From Lichenihabitans psoromatis (GTDB lineage Bacteria; Pseudomonadota; Alphaproteobacteria; Rhizobiales; Beijerinckiaceae): 64,000 bases of DNA. The first letter of the stretch is position 1, and every line of letters starts with the position of its first letter. A program made the translations under genes and the position numbers. Below the pieces are notes generated by a model that saw nothing but the letters and a program-made list of their open reading frames with translations, ran no database searches and was not told the origin of the DNA. Location: positions 3,039,501 to 3,103,500 of the forward strand of contig NZ_CP036515.1 in the NCBI RefSeq assembly GCF_004323635.1. Direction: 5' to 3'. Below, piece by piece: positions 18,877 to 27,730 of this stretch.

Positions 18877-20088
18877 ATGGCGATGGAGTTCGCTCCATCC
18901 CAACAAGCCGGGATGCCGCCCACCATGAACGCACCTTTCGTCGCCACGACCGGATCGGAACAAGACAAGGGATGGCGGCCGGATCGCTGCGCGCGGGTCG
19001 CGCTGGTGCTGCAGGGCGGCGGAGCGCTCGGCGCCTATCAGGCGGGTGTCTACCAAGCGTTGCACGAAGCCGAGATCGAGCCCGATTGGATTTCGGGCGT
19101 GTCGATCGGCGCAATCAATTCATCCATCATCGCCGGCAACCCGCGTGAGCGCCGGCTCGAACGGCTGCATGCTTTCTGGGATCGGATCACGAGCCGCAAA
19201 GTTTGGGCCCATACGCCGGATGGCGACGTGTTCCGCCAGATGCGGAATGCCACCAGCTCTTTCTTCACCATGGCGCTGGGGCAGCCCGGTTTCTTCAAGC
19301 CTCGCCAGATGAGCCCATGGATGAGTCCTGCGGGCGCCCAGGATGCCACCAGCTATTATGATACGGAGCCGCTGCGCGAGACGCTGATCGAACTCGTCGA
19401 TTTCGACCTGTTGAACGATGCGTCGCGCCGCTTTTCGGTCGGCGCCGTCAACGCATCGACCGGCAACTTCATCTATTTCGACAATTCAGACGTCCGCATC
19501 GAAGCCGAACATATCATGGCGAGCGGCGCGTTGCCGCCGGCTTTCCCGACCGTGAAGATCGGAACCGACCATTATTGGGATGGCGGGCTCGTGTCCAACA
19601 CCCCGCTGCAACATCTTTTGGCCCAGGACGATAGCGCCAATACGCTGGTGTTCCAGGTCGATCTCTTCAGTGCGCGAGGCGCCTTGCCCCGGACCTTGCA
19701 GGACGTGATGGCCCGCCAGAAGGACATCATGTATTCGTCGCGGACCCGCAACACCACCGACCTCTTTAGCCGCCTTCAAGGCTGGAAGAAGCGCGCCTAT
19801 CAGGCATTGTTGAAGGTGCCAGACGATCTCCTCAGCGACGAGGACCGCAAGCTGCGCGACGAGCTCGCGACCTTGCCCGAGATGACCATTCTGCAATTGA
19901 TCTACCAGCAGAAGTCATACGAGGGCGACGCCAAGGATTACGAATTTTCCGGCACGTCGATGCGCGAGCATTGGCAGAGCGGCTATGAGGACACGCGGCG
20001 GACTCTAAGCCGCAAGGACTGGCTGGCGATGCCGCCGGCAGGAACCGGTATCGTGACGCACGACCTCCACCGCGAGTATGATCGGTAA
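18877..20088 (+). CDS. Patatin-like phospholipase (with DUF3734-type C-terminus)
   Basis: A patatin-family serine hydrolase of about 400 residues. GGGALGAYQAG is the oxyanion loop, GVSIG carries the nucleophile Ser, and WDGGLVSNTP carries the catalytic Asp of the Ser-Asp dyad. The C-terminal part (SGTSMREHWQSGYEDTRRTL) matches the DUF3734 extension. Bacterial members of this branch are often found beside bdhA and may degrade PHB or lipids. Several ATG codons (18877, 18883, 18913, 18925) are possible starts; none has a strong ribosome binding site. The frame also stays open further upstream, but that part is opposite bdhA. Confidence 0.88.
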   Translation: MAMEFAPSQQAGMPPTMNAPFVATTGSEQDKGWRPDRCARVALVLQGGGALGAYQAGVYQALHEAEIEPDWISGVSIGAINSSIIAGNPRERRLERLHAFWDRITSRKVWAHTPDGDVFRQMRNATSSFFTMALGQPGFFKPRQMSPWMSPAGAQDATSYYDTEPLRETLIELVDFDLLNDASRRFSVGAVNASTGNFIYFDNSDVRIEAEHIMASGALPPAFPTVKIGTDHYWDGGLVSNTPLQHLLAQDDSANTLVFQVDLFSARGALPRTLQDVMARQKDIMYSSRTRNTTDLFSRLQGWKKRAYQALLKVPDDLLSDEDRKLRDELATLPEMTILQLIYQQKSYEGDAKDYEFSGTSMREHWQSGYEDTRRTLSRKDWLAMPPAGTGIVTHDLHREYDR

Positions 20089-20094
20089 AGCGCC

Positions 20095-21081
20095 ATGCTG
20101 GAAACCGTCGAAGCAAGCGGACTGATCTGCGGGTATCGCATGGGGCCGGAGGGCCTCGCCGAGGATCTTCGCTGGGACGACATGGATGCCGCCCTCGATC
20201 AAGCCGACACGCATGTCTGGCTGCACTTCAGCCAATCGGATGTGCGCACCAGAGCCTGGATCGCCGACAGTCGACGCATTCCGGATGCCGCCAAGGCAAT
20301 TCTTCTCGGCGCTGATACGCGAATGCGGATCGAAGCGACCGGCAACGGCTTGGCCGGTGTCGTCGGCGACCTGCATAGCGAGTTCGGCGAGCGGACCCAA
20401 GAATTGGAAGTGCTGCGCCTCTATCTCGACAACGGATGTCTGATCTCTGTCCGTCGTCAGCCGCTTGCAGCGGTCGACGCCTTGCGTCGCTCCATGCAGG
20501 ACGGCGCAGCGGCCGAGAAGCCGGTTGGGCTGCTCACGCAATTCTTCCATCATGTCACGGACAAACTGGGCGACCTGATCGTCGAGCTCTCCGAGACAAT
20601 CGACGGGCTTGAGGATGATCTGCTCGGCGGCAAGCTCGATAATCAGCACGGCGAGATCAGCCGGATCCGGCGTGTCACAGCGCGGCTACGCCGCCATATG
20701 GTGCCGCAGCAACATGCGCTCATCGGTCTGATCTCCCGTTTGCCGGATTGGATCGGTGAGAAAGAGGCGACGAACCTTCGCGCCGCCATCGAACGGCTCG
20801 GCGCTCTTGGCCACGATCTCGATCTCGTGCAGGAGCGCGCGCGATTGCTGCAGGATCAACTCTCGAGCCGGCTGATGGAGGCTACCAACCGGAACCTCTA
20901 CGTGCTGTCGATCGTGACCACGATCTTCCTGCCCATGACGCTCATCTCAGGCATCTTCGGGATGAATCTCGGCGGTCCCCCGGCCCTGCAGGATCCTCTT
21001 GGTTTCTGGTACGGCATCGCCATCATGGTCGTGACCGGGCTGATCACGCTCTGGGTGCTGCGGCGGCGCAAGATGCTTTGA
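20095..21081 (+). CDS. ZntB/CorA-family cation transporter
   Basis: A 328-residue CorA-superfamily protein: a large soluble domain followed by two C-terminal transmembrane helices. The first helix ends in GIFGMNLGGPP, the pore-mouth GMN-type motif, and the second runs WYGIAIMVVTGLITLWVL before a basic tail RRRK. The GMNLGG-type sequence resembles ZntB zinc transporters more than Mg2+ CorA; the ion is uncertain. It begins six bases after the patatin gene and is probably co-transcribed. Confidence 0.85.
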   Translation: MLETVEASGLICGYRMGPEGLAEDLRWDDMDAALDQADTHVWLHFSQSDVRTRAWIADSRRIPDAAKAILLGADTRMRIEATGNGLAGVVGDLHSEFGERTQELEVLRLYLDNGCLISVRRQPLAAVDALRRSMQDGAAAEKPVGLLTQFFHHVTDKLGDLIVELSETIDGLEDDLLGGKLDNQHGEISRIRRVTARLRRHMVPQQHALIGLISRLPDWIGEKEATNLRAAIERLGALGHDLDLVQERARLLQDQLSSRLMEATNRNLYVLSIVTTIFLPMTLISGIFGMNLGGPPALQDPLGFWYGIAIMVVTGLITLWVLRRRKML

Positions 21082-21144
21082 ACGGCGCGGCGATCTGACG
21101 ACCGGCTGATCGGAACTCCGTCGTGCGCCGGTAGTTTTGAGATC

Positions 21145-21435
21145 ATGCGCTTATCGACCGTCCCGACCCGAACCACCGTCTCGGCCCTCGTGTTTCTGCT
21201 CACGCTTGCGATTTGCGGTCTGGCCGAAGCGCAGACGATGCCGAATGTCGGAAATCCGGCCTTCAACGTGCCGGCGCCAGCGGCCCCGGCCTATGGGTCA
21301 CAACCCTATAACAGCGCGACGGCCAACGGCTTCAACCATCCCAACGACATGGGTTACGGGACCTATCAGAGTTCCAGCAGGCTGACCGGCCACCGGTCGA
21401 AACCGCAGGCGAGCCGCCGTTATCGTGGCTATTGA
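21145..21435 (+). CDS. Small secreted protein of unknown function
   Basis: A 96-residue protein with a clear signal peptide (VSALVFLLTLAICGLAEAQ). The mature part is short, rich in Pro, Ala, Asn, Tyr and Ser (NVPAPAAPAYGSQPYN, YGTYQSSS) and ends in a basic Arg/Tyr tail. No domain is recognised. It is convergent with nadK, ten bases away. Confidence 0.6.
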   Translation: MRLSTVPTRTTVSALVFLLTLAICGLAEAQTMPNVGNPAFNVPAPAAPAYGSQPYNSATANGFNHPNDMGYGTYQSSSRLTGHRSKPQASRRYRGY

Positions 21436-21444
21436 GGCTGAGCG

Positions 21445-22236
21445 TCAGTAGCCGAATTGCTCGCTGAGGATACGCTCATCCAGCGAATGGCCAGGATCGT
21501 GCAGCAACGTCATCGAGACCGCGTGATCCATGGCAATTTCGATCCGGGCGACGTTCTTCAATTCGAAATGATCGGCCGTGGCTGCGACGGGACGCTTTTC
21601 GCCTTCGAGGACGTCGATCGTGATCTTGGCGGAGTTGGGCAGCAACGCGCCGTGCCAACGGCGGGGGCGAAAGGCTGAAATCGGTGTCAGGGCGACCAGC
21701 GGCGCGTTTAGCGGGACGATCGGCCCGTTCGCCGAGAGATTATAGGCTGTCGATCCGGCGGGCGTAGCGACCAACAGCCCGTCGGCTATCAACTCACTCA
21801 GCCGCTCCCGCCCATCGATCGAAATCCGCAACTTGGAGGCCTGGTAGGACTGCCGCAACAGCGACACTTCGTTGATGGCGCGGGCGGTGGCCACGATGCC
21901 ATCGCAACTCGTCGCGTGCATGACGAGCGGGTGGACCGTGGAGGCTTCCGCACTGCCCAGACGTTCGAACAGATCGGTCTCGAGAAATTCGTTCATGAGA
22001 AAACCGACAGAGCCGCGGTTCATGCCGTAGATTGGTTTCGGCGACCCCATGAACCGGTGCAGGACCTGAAGCATCAGGCCGTCGCCTCCGAGCGCCACGA
22101 TGACATCCGCGACCTCGGGCTCGGCATTGCCGTAGCGCTCGGACAAGACCGCAAGCGCCGTTTCGGCATCAGGAGAACCGGATGAGAGGAAAGCGACTGC
22201 CTCGAACCGCTCCGACGGGTTATCCACCCCTGACAT
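21445..22236 (-). CDS. nadK: NAD kinase
   Basis: A 263-residue NAD kinase that phosphorylates NAD to NADP. The phosphate-binding [10 protein letters not shown] motif (about 47-56), [20 protein letters not shown] and [23 protein letters not shown] are all characteristic. Length fits the short proteobacterial form. The ATG at 22236 lies on the minus strand, divergent from a VOC-family gene. It is an essential housekeeping gene. Confidence 0.95.
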   Translation of the reverse strand: MSGVDNPSERFEAVAFLSSGSPDAETALAVLSERYGNAEPEVADVIVALGGDGLMLQVLHRFMGSPKPIYGMNRGSVGFLMNEFLETDLFERLGSAEASTVHPLVMHATSCDGIVATARAINEVSLLRQSYQASKLRISIDGRERLSELIADGLLVATPAGSTAYNLSANGPIVPLNAPLVALTPISAFRPRRWHGALLPNSAKITIDVLEGEKRPVAATADHFELKNVARIEIAMDHAVSMTLLHDPGHSLDERILSEQFGY

Positions 22237-22391
22237 AACCCACTCCCGACGATCTTATCCGCTGGAAGCGGTGGTGGGCTTATAGCATGTGCGGTCTGAC
22301 GGGCCACGCTGAAAGCGGCCTGAGCGGCGGTTGCGAGCCCCGGTCAAAGCGAGCACAACGGGAGATGCGACGTCAGACGAGGGAGGGCGCG

Positions 22392-23162
22392 ATGGCGACG
22401 GGACAGGGCCAATTCTGCTGGTATGAGCTGATGACGACCGATGCGGCGGCGGCCAGCGATTTCTACTGCGCTGTGATCGGCTGGACGGCCGAGACGGCCG
22501 GCCCCCCAGGCTTGGACTATAAACGCCTGTTGATGGATGGCGCCCCGATTTGCGGTCTCATGAGGCTTCCGGAAAGCCTCCGCGCCCCGGGTTGGCGACC
22601 GTCCTGGATCGGCCATGTCGCGGTAGACGACGTCGATGCGATGGTGGTCCTCGTTCGTGACGCTGCTGGCGCGATCCATCGCGAGCCGACTGATATTCCC
22701 GGCGTTGGTCGGTTTGCCGTTGTGGCGGATCCGCAAGGCGCGGTCTTCGTTCTCTTCCAAGGTCTTGCCGAAATTCCATTGGTTTCACCCGCCCCGGAGG
22801 CACTCGGCTCCGTCGGTTGGCGCGAACTCTACGCAACCGATTGGCAGGCCGCTTTCGCGTTTTACGAGGGTCTGTTCGGTTGGACCAAAGGCGATGCCAT
22901 CGACATGGGTCCCATGGGCACCTACCAGCTCTTTTGCACGGGGGCGCAGCCGGTGGGTGGTCTGATGAACAAGGTCGGCAGCATGCCGGTTCCATTCTGG
23001 AGCTTCTACTTCACGGTCGACGACATCAAGTCGGCGACGGCCCGCGTCGTCGCGCATGGCGGCACAATTCTGCGCGGCCCGAACGAGGTTCCTGGCGGGA
23101 GCTGGATCGTCAATTGTTTCGACCCGCAAGGCGTAATGTTTTGCCTGACGGCCCCACGCTGA
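22392..23162 (+). CDS. Two-domain VOC-family (glyoxalase-fold) protein
   Basis: A 256-residue protein with two tandem VOC domains (about 5-125 and 135-255). Repeated motifs are FCWYELMTTDAAAASDFY and WRELYATDWQAAFAFYEGLFGW at the start of each half, and DPQGAVFVLFQ and DPQGVMFCLTA at the ends. Tandem VOC proteins of this type are dioxygenase- or glyoxalase-like, but the substrate is unknown. The ATG at 22392 follows GGGAGGG; the upstream in-frame extension is unlikely. Confidence 0.85.
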   Translation: MATGQGQFCWYELMTTDAAAASDFYCAVIGWTAETAGPPGLDYKRLLMDGAPICGLMRLPESLRAPGWRPSWIGHVAVDDVDAMVVLVRDAAGAIHREPTDIPGVGRFAVVADPQGAVFVLFQGLAEIPLVSPAPEALGSVGWRELYATDWQAAFAFYEGLFGWTKGDAIDMGPMGTYQLFCTGAQPVGGLMNKVGSMPVPFWSFYFTVDDIKSATARVVAHGGTILRGPNEVPGGSWIVNCFDPQGVMFCLTAPR

Positions 23163-23234
23163 TCGACTCTCGCCCCACGATGGTGACGTCGCATCCAGCG
23201 TCACCTACATGAGCGGAGACAAGAAAGGATCGCG

Positions 23235-23921
23235 ATGCCCCGATATGCCATCTATTTCGCTCCCCATGCGGGAAGTCTCCTGGCCCGCTTTGGCGCGAGT
23301 GTCCTCGGTTATGACGCGTCGACCGGCGCCGATATCGAGCCTCCGGACCATCCTTTGTTTCACGATCCCGCAAGCCTCGGCTGGACGGCCGGGCCGCGTC
23401 GCTACGGGTTTCATGCCACGTTGAAAGCTCCGTTCCATCTGGCGGACGGGCGAACGGCCGCCGAGCTCGAACAGGCCCTGCAGGAGTTCGTACGGACTCA
23501 GAAGCCGATCGATATCACGCTCAACTTGGCCTTGGTCGGCCACTTCCTCGCCCTCGTGCTGGCCGAACCCTCTCCTGCCATGCAGGATTTGGCGGCTGCC
23601 TGCGTGCGGCACTTCGATCTTTTCCGCGAACCGTTGAGCCCGGAGGACCGCGAGCGCCGCCATCCCGATCATCTGACGGTGCAGCAGGTCGCCAATCTCG
23701 ACGAATGGGGCTACCCGTTCGTGCTCGATGATTTTCAGTTCCACATGACGCTGACGGGCCCACTCGAGCCGCGAGACAGGGCGAAACTCGAGCCGGTTCT
23801 GCGCGACTTGCTGCGTGACGTTCCGCTCAGCACGACGGTCGATAGCCTGGTGTTGCTGCGGCAAGAGAGCGCGAACGACAGGTTCGTGTTGCAGCGGCGT
23901 TTCGATTTTGCCGGAGCGTAA
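23235..23921 (+). CDS. DUF1045 protein (2H phosphoesterase-like)
   Basis: A 228-residue protein of the DUF1045 family, some members of which are called phosphonate metabolism proteins because they sit in phn operons. Two H-x-T/S-hydrophobic motifs, GFHATLKAPF and FQFHMTLTGPL, give the paired histidines of 2H phosphodiesterases. No phosphonate genes are nearby, so a phosphonate role is not supported here. The ATG is preceded by AAAGGA. It converges on a small secreted-protein gene, five bases away. Confidence 0.8.
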   Translation: MPRYAIYFAPHAGSLLARFGASVLGYDASTGADIEPPDHPLFHDPASLGWTAGPRRYGFHATLKAPFHLADGRTAAELEQALQEFVRTQKPIDITLNLALVGHFLALVLAEPSPAMQDLAAACVRHFDLFREPLSPEDRERRHPDHLTVQQVANLDEWGYPFVLDDFQFHMTLTGPLEPRDRAKLEPVLRDLLRDVPLSTTVDSLVLLRQESANDRFVLQRRFDFAGA

Positions 23922-23926
23922 GACCG

Positions 23927-24283
23927 TCAGGGCGCTGTGAATAATCCGGGAAATTTGGTGCCGTAGCGTGTGACGACCTCGCCGCAGAGATCGTCATGCG
24001 AGGTGGTTTCGAAACGGTTTTTGTAATCGGTCTCGAAACGGTCGCGGAGGCTGCCCTTCGGAAGCACATCCCCGAGGCGAATGCCGGCTAGAGACAGGAT
24101 GCCGATCGCCGGGCCGAATGCGACACGGACGTTCCTGCATTCCGCGTCGATCAGGGTCACATCGGCGACGATCTGGACGGGATCGACCGGAACGGCCGGA
24201 TCATCGGCCGGTGTGGCGCCGGTCGGACCGGCCGCCAAAACGAGAGCCGCGAAGGCGGTGGGCCGAAGCATGCGCTGCATCAC
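23927..24283 (-). CDS. Small secreted protein of unknown function
   Basis: A 118-residue protein with an N-terminal signal peptide (AFAALVLAAGPTGATPA). The mature part holds two cysteines (DAECRNVRV and DDLCGEVV) and a central FGPAIGILSLAGIRLGDVL helix-like region. I recognise no family. It lies 100 bases downstream of the BTLCP-type gene on the same strand and may share its transcript. Confidence 0.55.
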   Translation of the reverse strand: MMQRMLRPTAFAALVLAAGPTGATPADDPAVPVDPVQIVADVTLIDAECRNVRVAFGPAIGILSLAGIRLGDVLPKGSLRDRFETDYKNRFETTSHDDLCGEVVTRYGTKFPGLFTAP

Positions 24284-24383
24284 GTGTGTTGGCTCGCAAT
24301 TCTGGTCTCGATCGACGTCAGCAAAGCCATCGTGCCGGAGCCGATTGCCTGCATGAGCGCGGTTGCAGGGCCGTTCTGCCCCC

Positions 24384-25010
24384 TTATTTGTTGGAGGTGA
24401 AGAGGGGAGCGCTGACGGCAGGGCCGATGGAGCGCCAGACGTTCGGATCTTCCTGCGACTGCCGTTTCACAAACCGATAGCCGGTCTGATCCCACGGCAG
24501 GATCACGTCGACCATGTTGTCGAGCGCGAATTCACCCTTTGTGGTCTTCACCGTCAGAACCGCATGGCCTTCGCCGCTCCGATCTTTGACAACCGTGACC
24601 AGCAGGGCTTGGCGCGGATAGCCTGCTTCGATCAGGAGCTTGCGCTTCATCAGCACGTAATCCTCGCAGTCGCCTTTGCCATCGAGCGGGTAGTCCCAAC
24701 GATCGATCACACCCCAATGGTCCATATCGGTTTCGGCATGGATCGAGCCGTTCACGCTGCGGTTGATCCGGTCGATGTCCTTCATGACCTTCGGCGACGC
24801 GGCAATGTCCTCGGCCGGCAGAACCGGTCCATCGCATTCGCCGGCGTAGCGGTTGCAGAAGTCGATCCATCCGTAGGGCACGCTGGTTTGTCCGGTGACG
24901 GCGGCATAGCTGGCCCGCATATCGGCGGCCGTCGCGGTTGCGAGCGGCGAGAGAGCCCCGCTCAGCAGGAGCATCGCTCCCATCACCGCTTTCTTGAAAC
25001 TCGACACCAT
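24384..25010 (-). CDS. BTLCP-type transglutaminase-like cysteine peptidase
   Basis: A 208-residue exported protein with a signal peptide (AVMGAMLLLSGALSPLATATAA). The papain/transglutaminase-like triad is visible: Cys in GKGDCEDYV, His in GEGHAVLTV, Asp in ALDNMVDV. This is the bacterial transglutaminase-like cysteine proteinase family related to LapG, which cleaves surface adhesins; no LapD partner is seen nearby, so the target is unknown. The upstream region is AT-richer and carries several TTAA words. Confidence 0.85.
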   Translation of the reverse strand: MVSSFKKAVMGAMLLLSGALSPLATATAADMRASYAAVTGQTSVPYGWIDFCNRYAGECDGPVLPAEDIAASPKVMKDIDRINRSVNGSIHAETDMDHWGVIDRWDYPLDGKGDCEDYVLMKRKLLIEAGYPRQALLVTVVKDRSGEGHAVLTVKTTKGEFALDNMVDVILPWDQTGYRFVKRQSQEDPNVWRSIGPAVSAPLFTSNK

Positions 25011-25576
25011 GGCGTCCTCGTCATCTGATCTGATGTCGAAGATGCCAGGACGGTTTTGCAGTCGATGTAAGTAAAACTCTATCGTTTTACGGGTTTCGAT
25101 TTAAGTTTATCACCGGCCCATTAAGTGTAACAAGGTCGAAACAAGGTCGGTAAAGCTTTCGTTTAATTGTCTGGATCCTGTGTAAAACCAAGCTGTTCTG
25201 GCGCTGGGTTGGTTGATCTGGCGGCGGCTCGTCTTCGGTGCTTTACAAGCTAGCAACCATGCTCCGGCGTCGATATGGTTAAATTCGGCAGCGTGCGAGC
25301 GAAATGCGCGAAAAATTTGTGGCGTCGAAAAGGCGGGGCGGCCGCTCCGCCGCATAATGGCCTCTGCGGTTAAAGCCATGATCGTCGCGCTGCCCTCTCG
25401 AAAATCATTAAGCATGAGGGGCATCGCATGTTTCCGTAACGTCAGTTTAGCTTGCCCAAGTCCTGCCTCAATGGTTAAAGCTTCTTAACGCCCCTTGGGC
25501 GGATGCTGATCGTGCCGGTTCGTCCCTCCGCTCCTCGGCGGCTGTGTCGCTTGGCGTTTAACACTGCCGGATCGCG
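25011..25576. other. Divergent intergenic region with a TTAA cluster
   Basis: A 566-base spacer, visibly richer in A+T than its neighbours. It contains nine TTAA words (from 25101 to 25561), two of them inside ATGGTTAA (25275-25282 and 25471-25478), and one close pair TTAA-N6-TTAA at 25475-25488. These resemble CtrA half-sites (TTAACCAT), although the canonical spacing is N7. A minus-strand open frame at 25110-25424 has no recognisable features and I do not call it. Confidence 0.5.
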
Positions 25577-26404
25577 ATGCCTGTGACCGCCGATCTGCTC
25601 TTGCGATATCGCGGCATCTGCGTCGCGGCTTTGGCCATGGCGTCGACCTGCGGCTTTGGCGGAGGGGCCTTCGCGGGTGCGTTCAACGAGCCTGCAGGGC
25701 AGGGGCTCGTGGTGTTGCGAGGCACCTACGATAACGGCGATCGGGTGTTCGACACGAGCGGGCGGCTGAACGGGGGCACGCCGTATACGAAGCGTGAAGC
25801 GTCGGTCTATGTGCAATATGGCGTGACGGATTGGCTGCAGGTGATCCTTAAGCCCGATTTGGTGTCGACCAGTCTCGGCGGCGCCATGGGGGCGAGTTAC
25901 ACCGGGCTGGGCACCAGCGAAGCCGGCGCGCAGATCAGGCTGCTCATGTTCGGCCCCGCGGTCCTGGCGGTCCAGGGGACGTTTCACCTGCCGGCGACGA
26001 CTCGCCAGCGCAACGCGGCGCTGATCGGCAATACCTCGCGCGACACGGACGGACGCGCGCTGCTCGGCATCGCTTTCAACCTCGGATCCTGGCCGTCATT
26101 CATCGATGCCGGGGCTGGTTACCGCATCCGCAGCGCCCACGCGCCCGACGAGGTGCATATGGACCTGACGCTCGGGACGCGCCCGCGATCCGATACGCTG
26201 CTGCTGTTTCAAAGCTTCACGACCTTACCGGTCGGACAGGGCGTGCCGTGGTTCCCGGTGTCGCAATATACCAATGCCGGCGTCTCGGTGGTCTACGACC
26301 TCAATCCGCGATGGTCGCTGCAACTCAGCGGCTTCGTGACGGTCGAAGGACGGAATGCCTTGCGCGAGCGGATCGTCGAGACATCGGTTTGGTATCGGTT
26401 TTAA
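25577..26404 (+). CDS. Predicted outer-membrane beta-barrel protein
   Basis: A 275-residue exported protein. A hydrophobic N-terminal segment (ICVAALAMASTCGFGGGAFA) looks like a signal peptide. The rest alternates hydrophobic and polar residues in strand-like stretches (SVYVQYGVTDWLQVILKPDLV, WSLQLSGFVTVEGR). It ends in TSVWYRF, a terminal aromatic residue typical of BAM-inserted barrels. The family is not recognised; similar proteins are annotated as transporter-like or hypothetical. No clear ribosome binding site is seen before the ATG. Confidence 0.65.
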   Translation: MPVTADLLLRYRGICVAALAMASTCGFGGGAFAGAFNEPAGQGLVVLRGTYDNGDRVFDTSGRLNGGTPYTKREASVYVQYGVTDWLQVILKPDLVSTSLGGAMGASYTGLGTSEAGAQIRLLMFGPAVLAVQGTFHLPATTRQRNAALIGNTSRDTDGRALLGIAFNLGSWPSFIDAGAGYRIRSAHAPDEVHMDLTLGTRPRSDTLLLFQSFTTLPVGQGVPWFPVSQYTNAGVSVVYDLNPRWSLQLSGFVTVEGRNALRERIVETSVWYRF

Positions 26405-26558
26405 CGGATCGTCGCCGCTGGCGACTTGCATGCCAGTCGCGGGCTTGCTACTGCGATCCCGGTCGCATCGAGGGCTTTGGGCCGGACAGCGACCTGGGTA
26501 GTTCGTCTTGGCGTCTGCCCTTTAATTACCGCGCGGCACCGGCATGTGGTGCCGTTGG

Positions 26559-26633
26559 GCCGGCGTAGCACAGCGGTAGTGCAGCGGTTTTGTAAACCGA
26601 AGGTCGGGAGTTCGATCCTCTCCGCCGGCACCA
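26559..26633 (+). tRNA. tRNA-Thr (anticodon TGT)
   Basis: A full cloverleaf can be drawn: acceptor arms GCCGGCG and CGCCGGC, a D arm with AGCGGTAGT, an anticodon loop TTTGTAA giving TGT (reads ACA, Thr), a T arm with TTCGATC, and an encoded discriminator A plus CCA. The sequence is close to the common alphaproteobacterial tRNA-Thr(TGT). No integrase or duplicated 3' end is visible nearby, so there is no sign of an integrated element. Confidence 0.95.
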
Positions 26634-26876
26634 GACTTCGCTCAATCCTTGTTTTGCGAAGGATCACCGTCCAAAGAGCATCCGAATGTTGCAGCGACGG
26701 CTTGCAGAACCAGACATCGTTCGATATATGATGCGGATCGATCCGAATTTGGTCGGCCCGCTCGCATGCTCTCAGGAGCGCTGAGCCGCTATCCGTACTT
26801 TCTGAAGGTTGAGCGTCGCGGTCCTCGCGCGACGGACCCTTATGCTTGCTCAAACGAGATTGAGCGATGCCGTGCC

Positions 26877-27062
26877 ATGTCGATAGACTTGGCACGGCTC
26901 TTGGATATCATGACACTGACAAAAGACTTCAAAACCACCAAAGCCTTGCCGCGCCCAACCCGGCGCACACCTCTACTCTTCCCAAAAAATACATGGAAAC
27001 CCGAACCTTGCGGTTTGAGCCGCGAGGAATTGCGTCGCCTGGTCGACGAAATCCTCGGTTAG
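26877..27062 (+). CDS. Possible small protein of unknown function
   Basis: A 61-residue frame starting at an ATG, with a basic middle (KALPRPTRRTPLLFPK) and a C-terminal helix (LSREELRRLVDEILG) that looks protein-like. The same frame extends upstream to 26649 or 26766, but the extension has no coding character that I can see. No ribosome binding site is clear. The rest of the interval between the tRNA (26633) and the gene at 27138 shows nothing recognisable. Confidence 0.35.
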   Translation: MSIDLARLLDIMTLTKDFKTTKALPRPTRRTPLLFPKNTWKPEPCGLSREELRRLVDEILG

Positions 27063-27137
27063 TCGCGCCCCTGTTTAAGGTAAACGCGATTTTAACTCTG
27101 TCTCGATAGCGTCGTCGCTTTCCCGGTGGAGAGCACG

Positions 27138-27338
27138 ATGCCAGCACGCTACGAAGTTCGAGAGGAGCAGGATCGGTCCTGCTCCGTCGTGCAAGCTGAG
27201 ACGGGTGAACCAGTGTTCCTGGCCGGGATTCCGCAAACGCGACTTCATATCGAGGATGCGAGGGTTTTGGCCGAGCGCTTGAGCCGAATGGCGTTGCGGA
27301 TCGACACCGCAACCCGGTTGCAGGTCACACCCGACTGA
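27138..27338 (+). CDS. Small conserved-looking protein of unknown function
   Basis: A 66-residue soluble protein. GTGGAGAGC upstream of the ATG provides a plausible ribosome binding site. The sequence has a beta-rich N-terminal half (YEVREEQDRSCSVVQAETGEPVFLAG) and a helix (IEDARVLAERLSRMALRID). The composition is protein-like, and similar short proteins exist in Hyphomicrobiales, but no function is known to me. Confidence 0.5.
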   Translation: MPARYEVREEQDRSCSVVQAETGEPVFLAGIPQTRLHIEDARVLAERLSRMALRIDTATRLQVTPD

Positions 27339-27441
27339 GACTTCAAGACGGACGCCCGACCATCATCGCGGATCGGCGGGCAACCCCGATCTCCCGCGAC
27401 ATCTAAGGCTTGAGCGTCATGTCGCGTCCGACCCAAAGTCT

Positions 27442-27636
27442 CTAATGGGTCGTCAAAGCCGCTTTGCCGAGATCGGTCAGGACTAGTTGACCCTTGGCGC
27501 GGGGAGATGGGCGCGCTTCGATGAAGCCGTTGTCAATCATCGGCTTGATGTCGGTCATGACATGGAAAATGCCGATGACCGGCTGCTTCGCATCGACCCA
27601 CTCGAGCAATCTCTTCTGCTCGCCATTCAATTGCAT
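27442..27636 (-). CDS. Small winged-helix-like protein
   Basis: A 64-residue protein with a helix-turn-helix flavour: EQKRLLEWVDAKQPVIG, then DIKPMIDNGFIEARPS and QLVLTDLGKAAL, the last resembling the wing and terminal helix of small winged-helix proteins (LTDLGK is common there). GGAGAG lies eight bases before the ATG. A perfect inverted repeat stands 41 bases upstream of the start. DNA binding is inference only. Confidence 0.55.
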   Translation of the reverse strand: MQLNGEQKRLLEWVDAKQPVIGIFHVMTDIKPMIDNGFIEARPSPRAKGQLVLTDLGKAALTTH

Positions 27637-27676
27637 GTTCGGCTCTCCGATCCGTTGAACCTCGATCCTGAGCCGC

Positions 27677-27694
27677 CATGGTTAACGAACCATG
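27677..27694. promoter_or_regulatory. Inverted repeat upstream of the small winged-helix-like gene
   Basis: CATGGTT-AACG-AACCATG: two perfect seven-base arms with a four-base spacer. It lies between the response regulator stop (27731) and the start of the small minus-strand gene (27636). It has no T tract and so does not look like a terminator; an operator is plausible. It also contains TTAACGAACCAT, loosely similar to a CtrA half-site. Confidence 0.4.
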
Positions 27695-27730
27695 AAAGAC
27701 TGAGCCAATGGCCGTCGCGGCTTGGATCGG

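Noticed and set aside
25110..25424. Minus-strand open frame of 104 codons in the TTAA-rich spacer
   Set aside because: No ribosome binding site, no domain, and atypical composition; better explained as regulatory DNA.
26559..27140. tRNA-Thr as an integration site for a mobile element
   Set aside because: No integrase, no duplicated tRNA 3' end and no phage-like genes are seen downstream; only short unknown frames.
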